Assembly (NCBI GenBank): GCA_012522585.1
Contig: JAAYKD010000021.1
Location: 1-40,427, forward strand
Reading direction: 5' to 3'
Source of the DNA: Bacillota bacterium
GTDB taxonomy: Bacteria; Bacillota; JAAYKD01
DNA length: 40,427 bases
The notes under the pieces are model-generated. The model was not told the DNA's origin. It was given only the letters and a program-made list of their open reading frames with translations, and made no database searches. The translations under genes were made by a program, and so were the position numbers. This document shows, in pieces, positions 19,794-29,352 of the stretch (positions are counted from its first letter, which is position 1; every line of letters starts with the position of its first letter).

Positions 19794-21311
19794 ATGGAAC
19801 ATGATAAGAAGAAACTGACCACGGCAGCCGGTGCGCCGGTAAGTGATAACACGAATTCTCTAACAGCAGGCCCCAGGGGCCCGATGATGTTGCAAGATCT
19901 CTGGTTCTTAGAAAAATTAGCCCATTTTGATCGAGAGGTCATACCGGAAAGACGCATGCATGCTAAAGGCAGCGGCGCTTTTGGTAAATTTACAGTTACC
20001 CACGATATTACAAAGTATACTAAAGCTAAGGTTTTTGCCGAGCTAGGCAAAGAGACGGAAGTCTTCGTTCGCTTCTCGACTGTAGCCGGTGAGCGAGGCG
20101 CCGCCGATGCCGAAAGGGATATTCGCGGATTCGCCGTCAAATTCTATACTGAAGAGGGCAATTGGGATTTAGTTGGTAACAACACCCCCGTCTTCTTCCT
20201 AAGAGACCCTTTGCGCTTCCCCGATTTGAATCATGCTGTCAAACGCGACCCCAAAACCAACTTGCGTTCACCTCAAAACAACTGGGACTTCTGGTCTTCC
20301 TTGCCCGAGGCTTTACATCAGGTGACTATTGTCATGAGCGACCGAGGCATACCTGCAACTTATAGGCATATGCACGGCTTTGGCAGCCATACCTTTAGCT
20401 TGATCAACGAAGAAAACGAAAGAGTTTGGGTAAAATTCCATTGGGTCACCCAACAGGGTATTAAAAACTTAAGTGACCAAGAAGCTGGGGCAGTCGTTGC
20501 CAATGACCGAGAGAGTCACCAAAGAGATCTGTTCGATTCGATTGAGGCCGGCGATTATCCCAAGTGGAATTTGCACATTCAGATTATGACTGAAGAACAG
20601 GCTCAAAAGCATAAGGATAACCCCTTCGATTTGACCAAGGTTTGGAGCAAAAAAGAATATCCATTGATTCCTGTTGGCGTGATGGAGCTGAATAGAAACC
20701 CCGAAAACTATTTTGCCGATGTTGAGCAAGCAGCCTTTAACCCGGCTTCTTTAGTTCCGGGCATTGCTCTCTCGCCGGATAAAATGCTACAAGGGCGTCT
20801 ATTCTCCTACGGCGACGCTCAGCGTTATCGCTTGGGTGTCAATCACCATCAGATTCCTGTCAACCAACCTAAATTTGGTTACCATGCCTATCACAGAGAC
20901 GGCATGATGAGAGTTGATGGTAACTATGGTGGCACCAAAGGCTATTTCCCCAACAGTTACGACACCTGGTTAGACGACCGAGGGACTAATGAACCGGCTC
21001 TGCCTTTAGAGGGAGTCATGGACAGACACGACCCTTACGCTGACCCAACGGATGATTGCTATTATCAGGCCGGTGATTTGTATCGCTTGTTGGAAGAAGA
21101 TAAAAAAGTCTTGCTGATTGAAAACACAGCCAGAGATATTGGCCCGACAACTAAGAATATCAAGTACAGACATGCCGCTCATTGCTACAAAGCAGATGCC
21201 AATTACGGAGAGCGGATAGCCAAAGCTTTGGAACTGGATTTTGACCAAGTCAAAAAGCTGGCAGAAATGACTCTGGAAGAAAGATTGTTGGCTACCAAAG
21301 AAGAAATGTAA
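19794..21311 (+). CDS. katA: Monofunctional heme catalase
   Basis: '[20 protein letters not shown]', '[29 protein letters not shown]', '[14 protein letters not shown]'. ATG at 19794 fits the AAAAGGAG spacing better than 19788. Confidence 0.96.
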   Translation: MEHDKKKLTTAAGAPVSDNTNSLTAGPRGPMMLQDLWFLEKLAHFDREVIPERRMHAKGSGAFGKFTVTHDITKYTKAKVFAELGKETEVFVRFSTVAGERGAADAERDIRGFAVKFYTEEGNWDLVGNNTPVFFLRDPLRFPDLNHAVKRDPKTNLRSPQNNWDFWSSLPEALHQVTIVMSDRGIPATYRHMHGFGSHTFSLINEENERVWVKFHWVTQQGIKNLSDQEAGAVVANDRESHQRDLFDSIEAGDYPKWNLHIQIMTEEQAQKHKDNPFDLTKVWSKKEYPLIPVGVMELNRNPENYFADVEQAAFNPASLVPGIALSPDKMLQGRLFSYGDAQRYRLGVNHHQIPVNQPKFGYHAYHRDGMMRVDGNYGGTKGYFPNSYDTWLDDRGTNEPALPLEGVMDRHDPYADPTDDCYYQAGDLYRLLEEDKKVLLIENTARDIGPTTKNIKYRHAAHCYKADANYGERIAKALELDFDQVKKLAEMTLEERLLATKEEM

Positions 21312-21327
21312 TAAAACACTAAAATAA

Positions 21328-21366
21328 AAATCAGCCCTTTTAATTTAAAGGGCTGATTTTTTATTC
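21328..21366 (+). terminator. Intrinsic terminator after catalase
   Basis: AAATCAGCCCTTT-TAATTT-AAAGGGCTGATTTTTT. Confidence 0.85.
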
Positions 21367-21466
21367 TTTGGAATTTTCGTTTAAAAGATGTTTTAAGAGT
21401 AAATAAATTTTTGCGAGCAGAAAATACTCTCAATTGAAATTAGAAAAATATTCAAAGCGACTGAGC

Positions 21467-21856
21467 CTATTCAAACTCCGGCGGCTCGATGATTTCTTCT
21501 GTAGTCAGTTCTTCTTCCTCATCTTCGTCTTCTTCATCCTCGTCCCAGATATAATCTTGAGCTTTGGGCTGATAATGTCTTTCCGATGGAAGCAGACTGA
21601 ATTCATTTTGGACGGGCATTTCGCCTTTCCAATCTCTTAAACCCCATTGCCCTTCGCCTTTGAAGGCAAAGCGGGTATCTTTAGTCAGGGCAGTGTGAAC
21701 TCGCGCCATGATTTTGGGTAAATCACCCATGGATAAGGCTTTGGTCGCGATAATTTCCCCTGCTAGTTCCTTAATTGTCATCTTTTGATTGACTAAGAGC
21801 AGTTGATATGCAATTTCTGTTTCTTTTAAATTCTTGGCTTTTATTTTTTCGGCCAT
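21467..21856 (-). CDS. rpoE: DNA-directed RNA polymerase delta subunit
   Basis: HARE-HTH-like N-terminus and polyacidic tail 'DEDEEDEDEEEE'. Confidence 0.85.
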   Translation of the reverse strand: MAEKIKAKNLKETEIAYQLLLVNQKMTIKELAGEIIATKALSMGDLPKIMARVHTALTKDTRFAFKGEGQWGLRDWKGEMPVQNEFSLLPSERHYQPKAQDYIWDEDEEDEDEEEELTTEEIIEPPEFE

Positions 21857-21991
21857 CAGATCACCTCTATCTCAAATTGCAGTAATCTAAAAAATTAATA
21901 ACTGTGGCTAGAACAATATACAAGATTTAGGCTTAAGTGGCAAGGCCTTTTGCTAACAAAGCCGAAATCTTTTTGTAGGTTCTTAAATAAA

Positions 21992-22037
21992 ACAGGCAGT
22001 TTCTATAGATGTCGCGTTTCTATAGTCAACTGCCTGT
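21992..22037 (-). repeat. Copy A of a ~46-nt structured tandem element
   Basis: Minus strand ACAGGCAGTT-GA-CTATAG-AAACGCGACAT-CTATAG-A-AACTGCCTGT then TTTATTT. Confidence 0.85.
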
Positions 22038-22176
22038 CTTTGTTTTTTCCTAAAATTCAATAAATCGCGTGATTTTGTCTATTTGTACAAGCCTTTTCAA
22101 ATAAAGCAAAATATATTTATAGATGGTCACTAACAGCTTAGTTTTGTTTTCTCTTTATGCCAGTTCAAAAAATAAA

Positions 22177-22222
22177 ACAGACAGTATCTATAGAGATTAC
22201 GTTTCTATAACCAACTGTCTGT
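22177..22222 (-). repeat. Copy B of the same structured element, 185 bp from copy A
   Basis: Minus strand ACAGACAGT-TGG-TTATAG-AAACGTAATCT-CTATAG-AT-ACTGTCTGT then TTTATTTTTT. Confidence 0.85.
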
Positions 22223-22288
22223 GTTCTTTAATTTGAAATTTTGTAATAGCCTTTGTAGCCTGGCTTTCTAGCCGTGACGAACTTTGAC

Positions 22289-23239
22289 TTAGATGCCCTT
22301 CTCCTTGAGCTTGGCTAACATGTCTGTGGTCATGGCGCTTAAATCGTATTTGGGGTTCCAATCCCAATCATCTCGAGCAGCTTGATCGTCTAAGCTGTTG
22401 GGCCAAGAATCGGCGATGGCCTGACGCACCGGATCGACGTCGTAATCGAGTTTAAAATCTGGAATATGTTTTCTGATTTCGGCCGCCAACATTTCCGGCT
22501 CAAAGGACATGGCTGTGACGTTGTAAGCGTTGCGGTGATTTAAACGGCTGGGGTCAGCTTCCATTAGATTTATGATTGCGTCTAGGGCATCGGGCATATA
22601 CATCATGTCCATATAGGTGCCGGCAGCAATATAGCTGGTATAGGCTTTTTGTTTTAAAGCTTCATAATATATGTGGACCGCATAGTCGGTGGTGCCACCA
22701 CCGGGCAGAGCGGCGTAGGATATCAAACCTGGGAAGCGCACTCCGCGAGTATCCACGTTGAATTTGTAATGGTAATAATCGGCTAAAATCTCACCGGCTA
22801 CTTTGGTCACCCCATACATGGTATTGGGGCGTTGGATGGTAGTCTGGGGAGTTTGATCAGCCGGTGTGCTGGGGCCGAAAGCTGCTATGGATGAGGGTGT
22901 AAACACAGAGCACCCAGTTTCTCGGGCCAATTCTAAAATGTTGAATAAGCCTCCTAGGTTGACCTGATAGGCTAAAGCCGGTTTGTCTTCAGCTACTGCC
23001 GAGAGCAAAGCAGCTAAATTCACTATTTTGTTGACGGAATATTTTTTTACCGTTTCGGCCAGTTTAGCTGTGTCCATGACATCTATTCTTTCGTATGGAC
23101 CGTCGCCTAAAACCTCCGGACAGCAATCATGTAGATCGCTTGCTATAACGTTTTGGGTTCCGTAGTGTTTGCGCAGGGCTAAAACTAGCTCTGTTCCTAT
23201 TTGGCCTAAAGAACCGGTGACTAGGACTCTGTCTGCCAT
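22289..23239 (-). CDS. NAD-dependent epimerase/dehydratase, SDR-type L-threonine dehydrogenase-like
   Basis: 'VTGSLGQIGTELV' Rossmann motif, 'YGVTKVAGE' YxxxK, 'VRFPGLISY...GGGTTDYAVHIYYEAL' typical of TDH-like SDRs. Confidence 0.88.
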   Translation of the reverse strand: MADRVLVTGSLGQIGTELVLALRKHYGTQNVIASDLHDCCPEVLGDGPYERIDVMDTAKLAETVKKYSVNKIVNLAALLSAVAEDKPALAYQVNLGGLFNILELARETGCSVFTPSSIAAFGPSTPADQTPQTTIQRPNTMYGVTKVAGEILADYYHYKFNVDTRGVRFPGLISYAALPGGGTTDYAVHIYYEALKQKAYTSYIAAGTYMDMMYMPDALDAIINLMEADPSRLNHRNAYNVTAMSFEPEMLAAEIRKHIPDFKLDYDVDPVRQAIADSWPNSLDDQAARDDWDWNPKYDLSAMTTDMLAKLKEKGI

Positions 23240-23519
23240 GTAAATTTTCCCCTTTCATCTTTTAAAAGTGGTTTTATTTATTTTTAAGCCTGTGGCTTTT
23301 AAATTTTGTTAGACGGCAAATCTAAAGTTTGAACAAACTCATCATAGCGTATTCATTTTGAATTTGGGTTAACCTCTACTATTAAAATTGAAACTAGCTC
23401 TAATATTCAAGAGGTTATGAATGGGACCGTCTTTTATATCTATCTGTTGTAGCTAAACTGATTACAAAATGTTCCAAACGCTACTACTTAGTTTGTGTTT
23501 TTTAATCAATCACATAAAA

Positions 23520-25436
23520 CTACATGCGGTTAGGTGCGGGTATGCCCAGCACTGTTAAGGCGTCTTTTAAAGCTGTCTTATATAATTCGACTAGGCTCAA
23601 ACGGAAGGCGCGAATATCTTCTCGTGGGGCATTTAAGACTTGAGTTGTTTCGTAGAAGCTCATAAAAGAAGCAGCTAACTGATAGACATAATCGGTCAGT
23701 TGTGAAGGCGCTAGGGCTTCGGCTGCCTTGGCTACTGCTTCAGGCAACTCGTAGATGCGGCGAATCAAATCTTTTTCTGGCCCTGTTAATTCTAAATCGG
23801 CCGGTAGGCTAGGATTGGCCTTGATATTTTGATCTTTGGCTCTTTGCAAGATATTGTTGGCTCTGGCGTGGGCATATTGTAAATAGGGCCCTGTATTGCC
23901 CTGCATGTTGAGGGCATCGTTAAAGTCGAAGACGATGAGAGAATTCATATTATAGCGAATCATGTAATAGCGAATGGCCCCGATGGCAATTTGGGTGCCT
24001 AGCTTTACATTCTCTTCGTTAGAATGTTCGGGATGACGCTTGGCCACTTCTAAAGTAGCTCTTTCTATGGCCATGTTGACTAAGTCATCGGCTTTGACAC
24101 CGATGCCGCGCCTGCCAGCCATGGCGTAGATACCTTTTTCGTCCTCTTCGTCTACACTGACTCCCAGTTCCTTGGCAGCAGTTGCCGATAAGGCGACGAC
24201 TTCGTAGTCGAAGTGGATGGAGTTTTTCGCTTCTTGGCTGTAGCCTAATTTATCTAAGGAAAGGCGCAGAACATCTTGTAAGTATTTTTGTCTGATGTCG
24301 ATGACATTGATCACTTTGTCTGCTTGGCCATATAAATCGCTTTCTTCACCATTATAGGTGTCGGTTGTCTCTAAGACTTGCCCGTTTTCTTGAGTGATAT
24401 AGGGCCTGTATTGGAAATCCAGACCTAAAATGCCAAACTTCCACATCTGGTAAGCGATGTCTTTGGCCACGTAGGTAGCTGTGCCATTGGAGCGGACTAA
24501 AACTTTATCGGGGTTTTCCAGATGGCTAAAGCCTTCCACATCATCTAATTTGATCACCCAGCAACCGGCGTTAGGGCCTTCGGTTTCAAAGGCCATACCG
24601 TCGTTGTCTTTGAGGTGGTTGAAAGCGTGAGTCCAGAAACCTAGATGGAGTATGTCGCTTTCCCAAGTGAGCAAATCGTAGAAGATGCCAAAGCGAGCCA
24701 TGGTAGCTAAATGACAATTGACTATCTTGGTGGAAATTTCCTTGGCCAAGGTTGCTCGAGGGTTGCCGCCCCTTTCAATATCATGGAGGACTTCTCTTTG
24801 TTTTTCCTTTAGTTCAGGTTCCACTAAATAGCGGTCGTTGATCTCAGTGTACAAATCCCAGCAGAAATAATCGTAGGTTTCTTTCTCTTGATCCCAAACG
24901 GGGTTTAAAAGTTCCATGCCTACAACTATATCTGCGACGGCTGTGCCGGTGTCGTCAATATAATTTTGCACTTCTAGTCGGTAGCCTGTGCTTCTTAAAA
25001 GGCGAGCTAGGGTATCGCCCAAGCAGGCATTGCGCAAATGGCCGATGTGAGCTGCTTTATTGGGGTTGATATTCGTATGCTCGATGACGATTTTGCCTTT
25101 GGAGTCTTTTTCAGCATCGATAGAATAAGGCGCTGCTAAAAGGCCTTCTATAATATGAAGGTAGTTGTAGTGTAAATTGATATAGCCTGGAGCTGTTATA
25201 TTTATGCTTTCAATTGTTTCAGGCAGCAAAGGTTTGAGGGCTTCGCCTAGATCGTTAGCAATATCTAAAGGTCGGCGGCGCAAAACTCGAGCCAGTTTTA
25301 AAGATAAAGGGCTGGATAAATCTCCGAAGTCCTTATTGGGGGGAAGCTCCCAGCTGATTTCATCTATGTCATAATCTAAATCGAAAGCATTTTTTAAAGC
25401 TTTGGCAGTCAGGGTTTTTAAATCTGTAATATTCAT
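23520..25436 (-). CDS. argS: Arginyl-tRNA synthetase
   Basis: 'HTNINPNKAAHIGHLRNACLGD' HIGH region, 'MQGNTGPYLQYAHAR', C-terminal 'LTVLGIPAPNRM'. Confidence 0.97.
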   Translation of the reverse strand: MNITDLKTLTAKALKNAFDLDYDIDEISWELPPNKDFGDLSSPLSLKLARVLRRRPLDIANDLGEALKPLLPETIESINITAPGYINLHYNYLHIIEGLLAAPYSIDAEKDSKGKIVIEHTNINPNKAAHIGHLRNACLGDTLARLLRSTGYRLEVQNYIDDTGTAVADIVVGMELLNPVWDQEKETYDYFCWDLYTEINDRYLVEPELKEKQREVLHDIERGGNPRATLAKEISTKIVNCHLATMARFGIFYDLLTWESDILHLGFWTHAFNHLKDNDGMAFETEGPNAGCWVIKLDDVEGFSHLENPDKVLVRSNGTATYVAKDIAYQMWKFGILGLDFQYRPYITQENGQVLETTDTYNGEESDLYGQADKVINVIDIRQKYLQDVLRLSLDKLGYSQEAKNSIHFDYEVVALSATAAKELGVSVDEEDEKGIYAMAGRRGIGVKADDLVNMAIERATLEVAKRHPEHSNEENVKLGTQIAIGAIRYYMIRYNMNSLIVFDFNDALNMQGNTGPYLQYAHARANNILQRAKDQNIKANPSLPADLELTGPEKDLIRRIYELPEAVAKAAEALAPSQLTDYVYQLAASFMSFYETTQVLNAPREDIRAFRLSLVELYKTALKDALTVLGIPAPNRM

Positions 25437-25680
25437 CTCATACCACCCTAAATAAAATTGATTTTTTCAATAATCTCGGTTCGAATTATAACATAAGGAC
25501 ACTTAAATGTCATGCAAAGATAAGAAAGTGCCAAAAGACCTTGTTAAAAAACAAAACTCAAGAAAAGCAATATAAGTTGTAATAATGGTCTGAAGAGTCT
25601 TCTTTTATGTTACAGAAGTGTAACAATAGGGCCAATCAAGCTAATTGTTTTACACTTTAGTTACACTTAGGCCAAAACCC

Positions 25681-25709
25681 TTGTCAATAAAATAGGCCTT
25701 TGTTATACT
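25681..25709 (+). promoter_or_regulatory. Sigma-A promoter of the large surface-protein gene
   Basis: TTGTCA (25681-25686), 17-nt spacer, TATACT (25704-25709). Confidence 0.85.
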
Positions 25710-25880
25710 AGCATTGATATCGGAGTAGGAGGCTTTGTAGCTTGAGGCGATTGCAGACTCTATAAAACATTTATAAAAGTGCAATCAAAGGTCGAGTCTA
25801 AAGACGAAGAAATTCCCCGATGAAGTTCTTGCACATAAGTGTAAGAAGACACACAAGAAATTATGAAGGAGGAAAAAACC

Positions 25881-28800
25881 TTGAAAAAGTTTTTATCCGT
25901 TTTATTAACCATGGCAATAGTCATGACCCTGTTCACCGGAACAGTCTTGGCTGCGCCAACCTTACAAACTGTAACATTATCTAAATCGACTATTGTTGAA
26001 GCGGTCGATACAGAAATTAAAGTAACTGTTACCACTACCGGTACTCCATCTTCCGTTTATTGGGCCATAATTAAAGGTGATACCTATGATGCTAATAATA
26101 TTTTAGAATCTGGCACTGCCGGTTTAGTCAACAATGAGTTTTACTTAAACGTATCCCGCTTGACCGCCGGTACGGGTGAAGTACAACAAGTTTACAGTGT
26201 TTTTGTAGAAGATGATAACACAGGTGTAGTTGCAACTTCTATAAAGGCATTGATTACCGTTCGCCACGCTATGACTGTTAATGGTAGTACTGCTGTACCT
26301 GTAGTAAACCTTAATGAAGCCGTTGCTTTTGAAGGCGTGATTACCAACGGTAAAGATTTGTATGTAGCCTTGTTGCAAGGAACCAATGTTGTGGCTTCCA
26401 TGCAAGCCAACGCAAATGGTGAATTCGTTCTCAACAGAACTTTTACTGATGCTGATCTTTATTCTATCGGTGTAAGAAAAGGCGCTACAGGCCCATTCAC
26501 TAATTATTTAAACATTGATTTCACCCCTAAATCTGATACTAAGATAAATAACACAACTGTTCCGACAGCAACGCGCGATGCTGAAAATGCTAGCTTTACA
26601 GCAGTAGTAACAGTTGCCCCTGTCGCTAATGGAGCAGCTTTGCCTGCGGATGCTAACACATTCGTAGAAATGATCCTTCCCAACGGCGATAAAGTAAAAA
26701 TGAATATTGCTAATATCGGCGCTGAAGATCATAAGTATGCCTATACTTTTGCTCAAGGCACATTAAAAGCAGGTACTTATAACATTACTGCTGTAACATA
26801 TAATGCAGCCGTAAGCGGAAAAGCAAAACTTGCTGACATTAAACGTGTTGATGATTTTGTAACACTTCGCAAAGCAGAAGGCAGTTTTACTGTTGCTGAT
26901 AATGCTAATAGCATGGTAGTAACAGTTAGACCTGGTGAAAAACCAGCTGGTGCATTTATAGCAGGTCAAGGTGTAACAAATGGTGCTTTTGAGCAAGTCG
27001 TCCCAACAGCCGTTGCAAACTCTCAAGGTGTTGAGGTAGTTGTATCTGCTCCTGCAACTAAAGAGATTGCTAAAGTTGTCTATACAGTTAAAGGTCCAAT
27101 CAAATCTTCGATTAATCGTACTTCAGCCGCAGCTAATTTAACAGCAGGCCTTGGCAATACCTACACCAGAGTAGAGACTTTTGACATTACTCATGGCGGT
27201 ACTATTGATATTGCCGGAACTGTAACGTATACTGATAAATCAACCGAAGTATTTGAAAAAACAATTAAAGCTAATGGTTATGTTGTTGAGTTTAACGAAT
27301 ATGAATTGGGTAAAGTCGGTGACGAAATTGAGTTGAAAGCTGTTATTAAAACAACTGCCGGCGTTCCTGTAAATAATAAAGAAGTAATTTGGGAACCTTC
27401 AACTCCTGCTTTCTATTCTTATAATTCTTCTGATAAAGTTTATTCTACCTCTCTAACTACTCTTGGTAATACTAAAGTCAGCGGAACAGCAACTAACATT
27501 CAAGACGGAACCTACAGTCTTAAAGTTAAATTAGGTGCATTTGCTACCGTTACTATGAGAGCTATGAATGGCGGCCTAGTATATGCTGAAGCTGAAGCGG
27601 TAATTTACGGTGATGATGTTTATACAGCTGAAGTTACAGGTCAATTGGTAGCTACTGTTGCTGCCCAAAAACTGACAGTTGCTATGTATAATGCTAACGG
27701 CACAAAAATCACCCCAAACAAAATTCAAATCGATGAGCTTGGAAAAAACATTGTAAATGAAGCTTCCTTCACCGATTTAACCATTTCTGACAGCAAAATC
27801 ACCTTCAATCCGTTAACCACAGGAACTTTTAACTTAATGTTAGGTACCGATAGTGGTAATAAGATGGTTGTCGTCCCTGTTACGGTTGTAGCTCCCGAAT
27901 TAGCTAGTGTAACAATTAACGATGAAGAGTCCTCGACTGTAACCGCAGGTTTGCGCGAAAAAGTTGTTGTTACTTTTGAAAACATCACTGCAGGTACTTT
28001 AACCTTTACCAATACAAATATTTATGATGCTAACTATGTTGTAAACGATATTGGTATTTATACCTCTGCAAATGCAACAACTCCCATTGCACCTGGTGGA
28101 ACCATCGCAATTGCAAATAAAGTAGCTACTTTCTATGTTGATGCTATTGCTAAACGTGGAGAAGAGAGCAAAATTGCTGTTAGAGCTAAAGCTGACCTTG
28201 CGGCAGCTAATGCAGTTACAGTGACTACTTTAAAAGTTGTTCCCATCGTTGTTGATACCGATGATGTCGAAGGTTTAGTAGTTGATGCGAATGTTGATCT
28301 TTACTTGACCGTTACTGATGCTCGTGGTAATGCCCTTGAAGGCTTAACTGTCTCTAGTGCTACAACTGCAGGCAACTTAGCAGGTAACAATACTGCAGTA
28401 ACAGACGAAGATGGTAAAGCGGTTCTTAATGTAAAACCTGTTTCTGTTGGTACTGTTACTTTGGCAGTTGGCGACGGCACAAACACCTATGACGTTGAAT
28501 ACTATGTAGATAAAAACAATGTCACTTGGTTCAGCGATGTTGTAGTATCTTTACCCGTCGGTCGCGATGTTACAGGGCCTGTTATCCATCTTGAAGATGT
28601 CTATACAACAAGCAGTTCCTCTTATACCGTTTCTTTCCAAGTTACCGATACCAGCAAAATTGCTGAAGTGTGGGTTAACGATGAGAAAGCCTTAGTTCGT
28701 CCTGATAATACAGTTCGCTTTGCAATAACCGGTTTAGCTACTGGAATTAATGAGTTTGAAGTATTAGCATATGACGTTGAAGGTAATGGTACAATAGCAA

Positions 28801-29213
28801 CGTTAGTTATCGAATATCTCAAACCTTCCAAAGTTGAATTGACAATCGGTTCAACCGAAGCTACCAAAGACGGCGCACCTATCGATGGGATGGATCAAGC
28901 TCCTGTTATCAAAAATGGTCGCACCTTCTTGCCTGTCCGCTTTGTATTACAAAACTTGATGGGCGGCTCCATGGAATGGGATGCAGAAACTCAAACAGTT
29001 ACTTCTGTAGTTAACGGCAATACCATTAAAATGGTAATCGGTTCTAAAGTTGCATTCGTAAATGGCGACGAAGTTGCTCTGTTGGAAGCTCCTTATATTG
29101 AGCCTGCCACCGGTCGCACCTTAGTTCCCCTCCGTGAAATCATGGAAGCCATCGGAATCCAACTGGATTGGAACGATGTAACTCGCACAGTAACCATCAT
29201 TATTCCTCAATAA
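25881..29213 (+). CDS. Large secreted surface protein, Ig-like/Big-like repeats, C-terminal copper-amine-oxidase-N (stalk) domain
   Basis: Signal peptide 'MKKFLSVLLTMAIVMTLFTGTVLA', many beta-rich repeats, C-terminal 'GRTFLPVRFVLQNLMGGSMEWDAETQTV...GRTLVPLREIMEAIGIQLDWNDVTRTVTI'. TTG at 25881 after AAGGAGG preferred over 25863. Confidence 0.85.
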   Translation: MKKFLSVLLTMAIVMTLFTGTVLAAPTLQTVTLSKSTIVEAVDTEIKVTVTTTGTPSSVYWAIIKGDTYDANNILESGTAGLVNNEFYLNVSRLTAGTGEVQQVYSVFVEDDNTGVVATSIKALITVRHAMTVNGSTAVPVVNLNEAVAFEGVITNGKDLYVALLQGTNVVASMQANANGEFVLNRTFTDADLYSIGVRKGATGPFTNYLNIDFTPKSDTKINNTTVPTATRDAENASFTAVVTVAPVANGAALPADANTFVEMILPNGDKVKMNIANIGAEDHKYAYTFAQGTLKAGTYNITAVTYNAAVSGKAKLADIKRVDDFVTLRKAEGSFTVADNANSMVVTVRPGEKPAGAFIAGQGVTNGAFEQVVPTAVANSQGVEVVVSAPATKEIAKVVYTVKGPIKSSINRTSAAANLTAGLGNTYTRVETFDITHGGTIDIAGTVTYTDKSTEVFEKTIKANGYVVEFNEYELGKVGDEIELKAVIKTTAGVPVNNKEVIWEPSTPAFYSYNSSDKVYSTSLTTLGNTKVSGTATNIQDGTYSLKVKLGAFATVTMRAMNGGLVYAEAEAVIYGDDVYTAEVTGQLVATVAAQKLTVAMYNANGTKITPNKIQIDELGKNIVNEASFTDLTISDSKITFNPLTTGTFNLMLGTDSGNKMVVVPVTVVAPELASVTINDEESSTVTAGLREKVVVTFENITAGTLTFTNTNIYDANYVVNDIGIYTSANATTPIAPGGTIAIANKVATFYVDAIAKRGEESKIAVRAKADLAAANAVTVTTLKVVPIVVDTDDVEGLVVDANVDLYLTVTDARGNALEGLTVSSATTAGNLAGNNTAVTDEDGKAVLNVKPVSVGTVTLAVGDGTNTYDVEYYVDKNNVTWFSDVVVSLPVGRDVTGPVIHLEDVYTTSSSSYTVSFQVTDTSKIAEVWVNDEKALVRPDNTVRFAITGLATGINEFEVLAYDVEGNGTIATLVIEYLKPSKVELTIGSTEATKDGAPIDGMDQAPVIKNGRTFLPVRFVLQNLMGGSMEWDAETQTVTSVVNGNTIKMVIGSKVAFVNGDEVALLEAPYIEPATGRTLVPLREIMEAIGIQLDWNDVTRTVTIIIPQ

Positions 29214-29233
29214 TTCAAGGTTTTTCCTTCATT

Positions 29234-29265
29234 ACCCGGGTGCCTTTAAGGCACTCGGGTTTTTT
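29234..29265 (+). terminator. Strong intrinsic terminator after the surface-protein gene
   Basis: ACCCGGGTGCC-TTTAA-GGCACTCGGGTTTTTT (one GU). Confidence 0.92.
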
Positions 29266-29352
29266 AGTGTACAGGCTTACCTTAAGTTCGTGGACAGAAG
29301 CTTTTCTAGGTGTTATAATATTTTAAAGTTGATTGTTTTAAGGGGTGGTTAT

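Noticed and set aside
21992-22222. Integron attC sites or a CRISPR mini-array
   Set aside because: The arms lack the RYYYAAC/GTTRRRY core pair, there are only two copies with a 185-bp period, and no integrase or cas gene is present.
23311-23432. T-box leader
   Set aside because: No AGGGTGGNACCGCG antiterminator bulge or specifier-loop arrangement could be seen on the minus strand.
25609-25668. Terminator for the argS region
   Set aside because: argS is transcribed away from this region and the GTTACA-GAAG-TGTAAC hairpin lacks a T-tract; a regulatory dyad is the better reading.
27725-28867. Antisense ORFs inside the CuAO-N surface-protein gene
   Set aside because: Composition mirrors the Val/Thr-rich sense strand; no start signals or recognisable folds.
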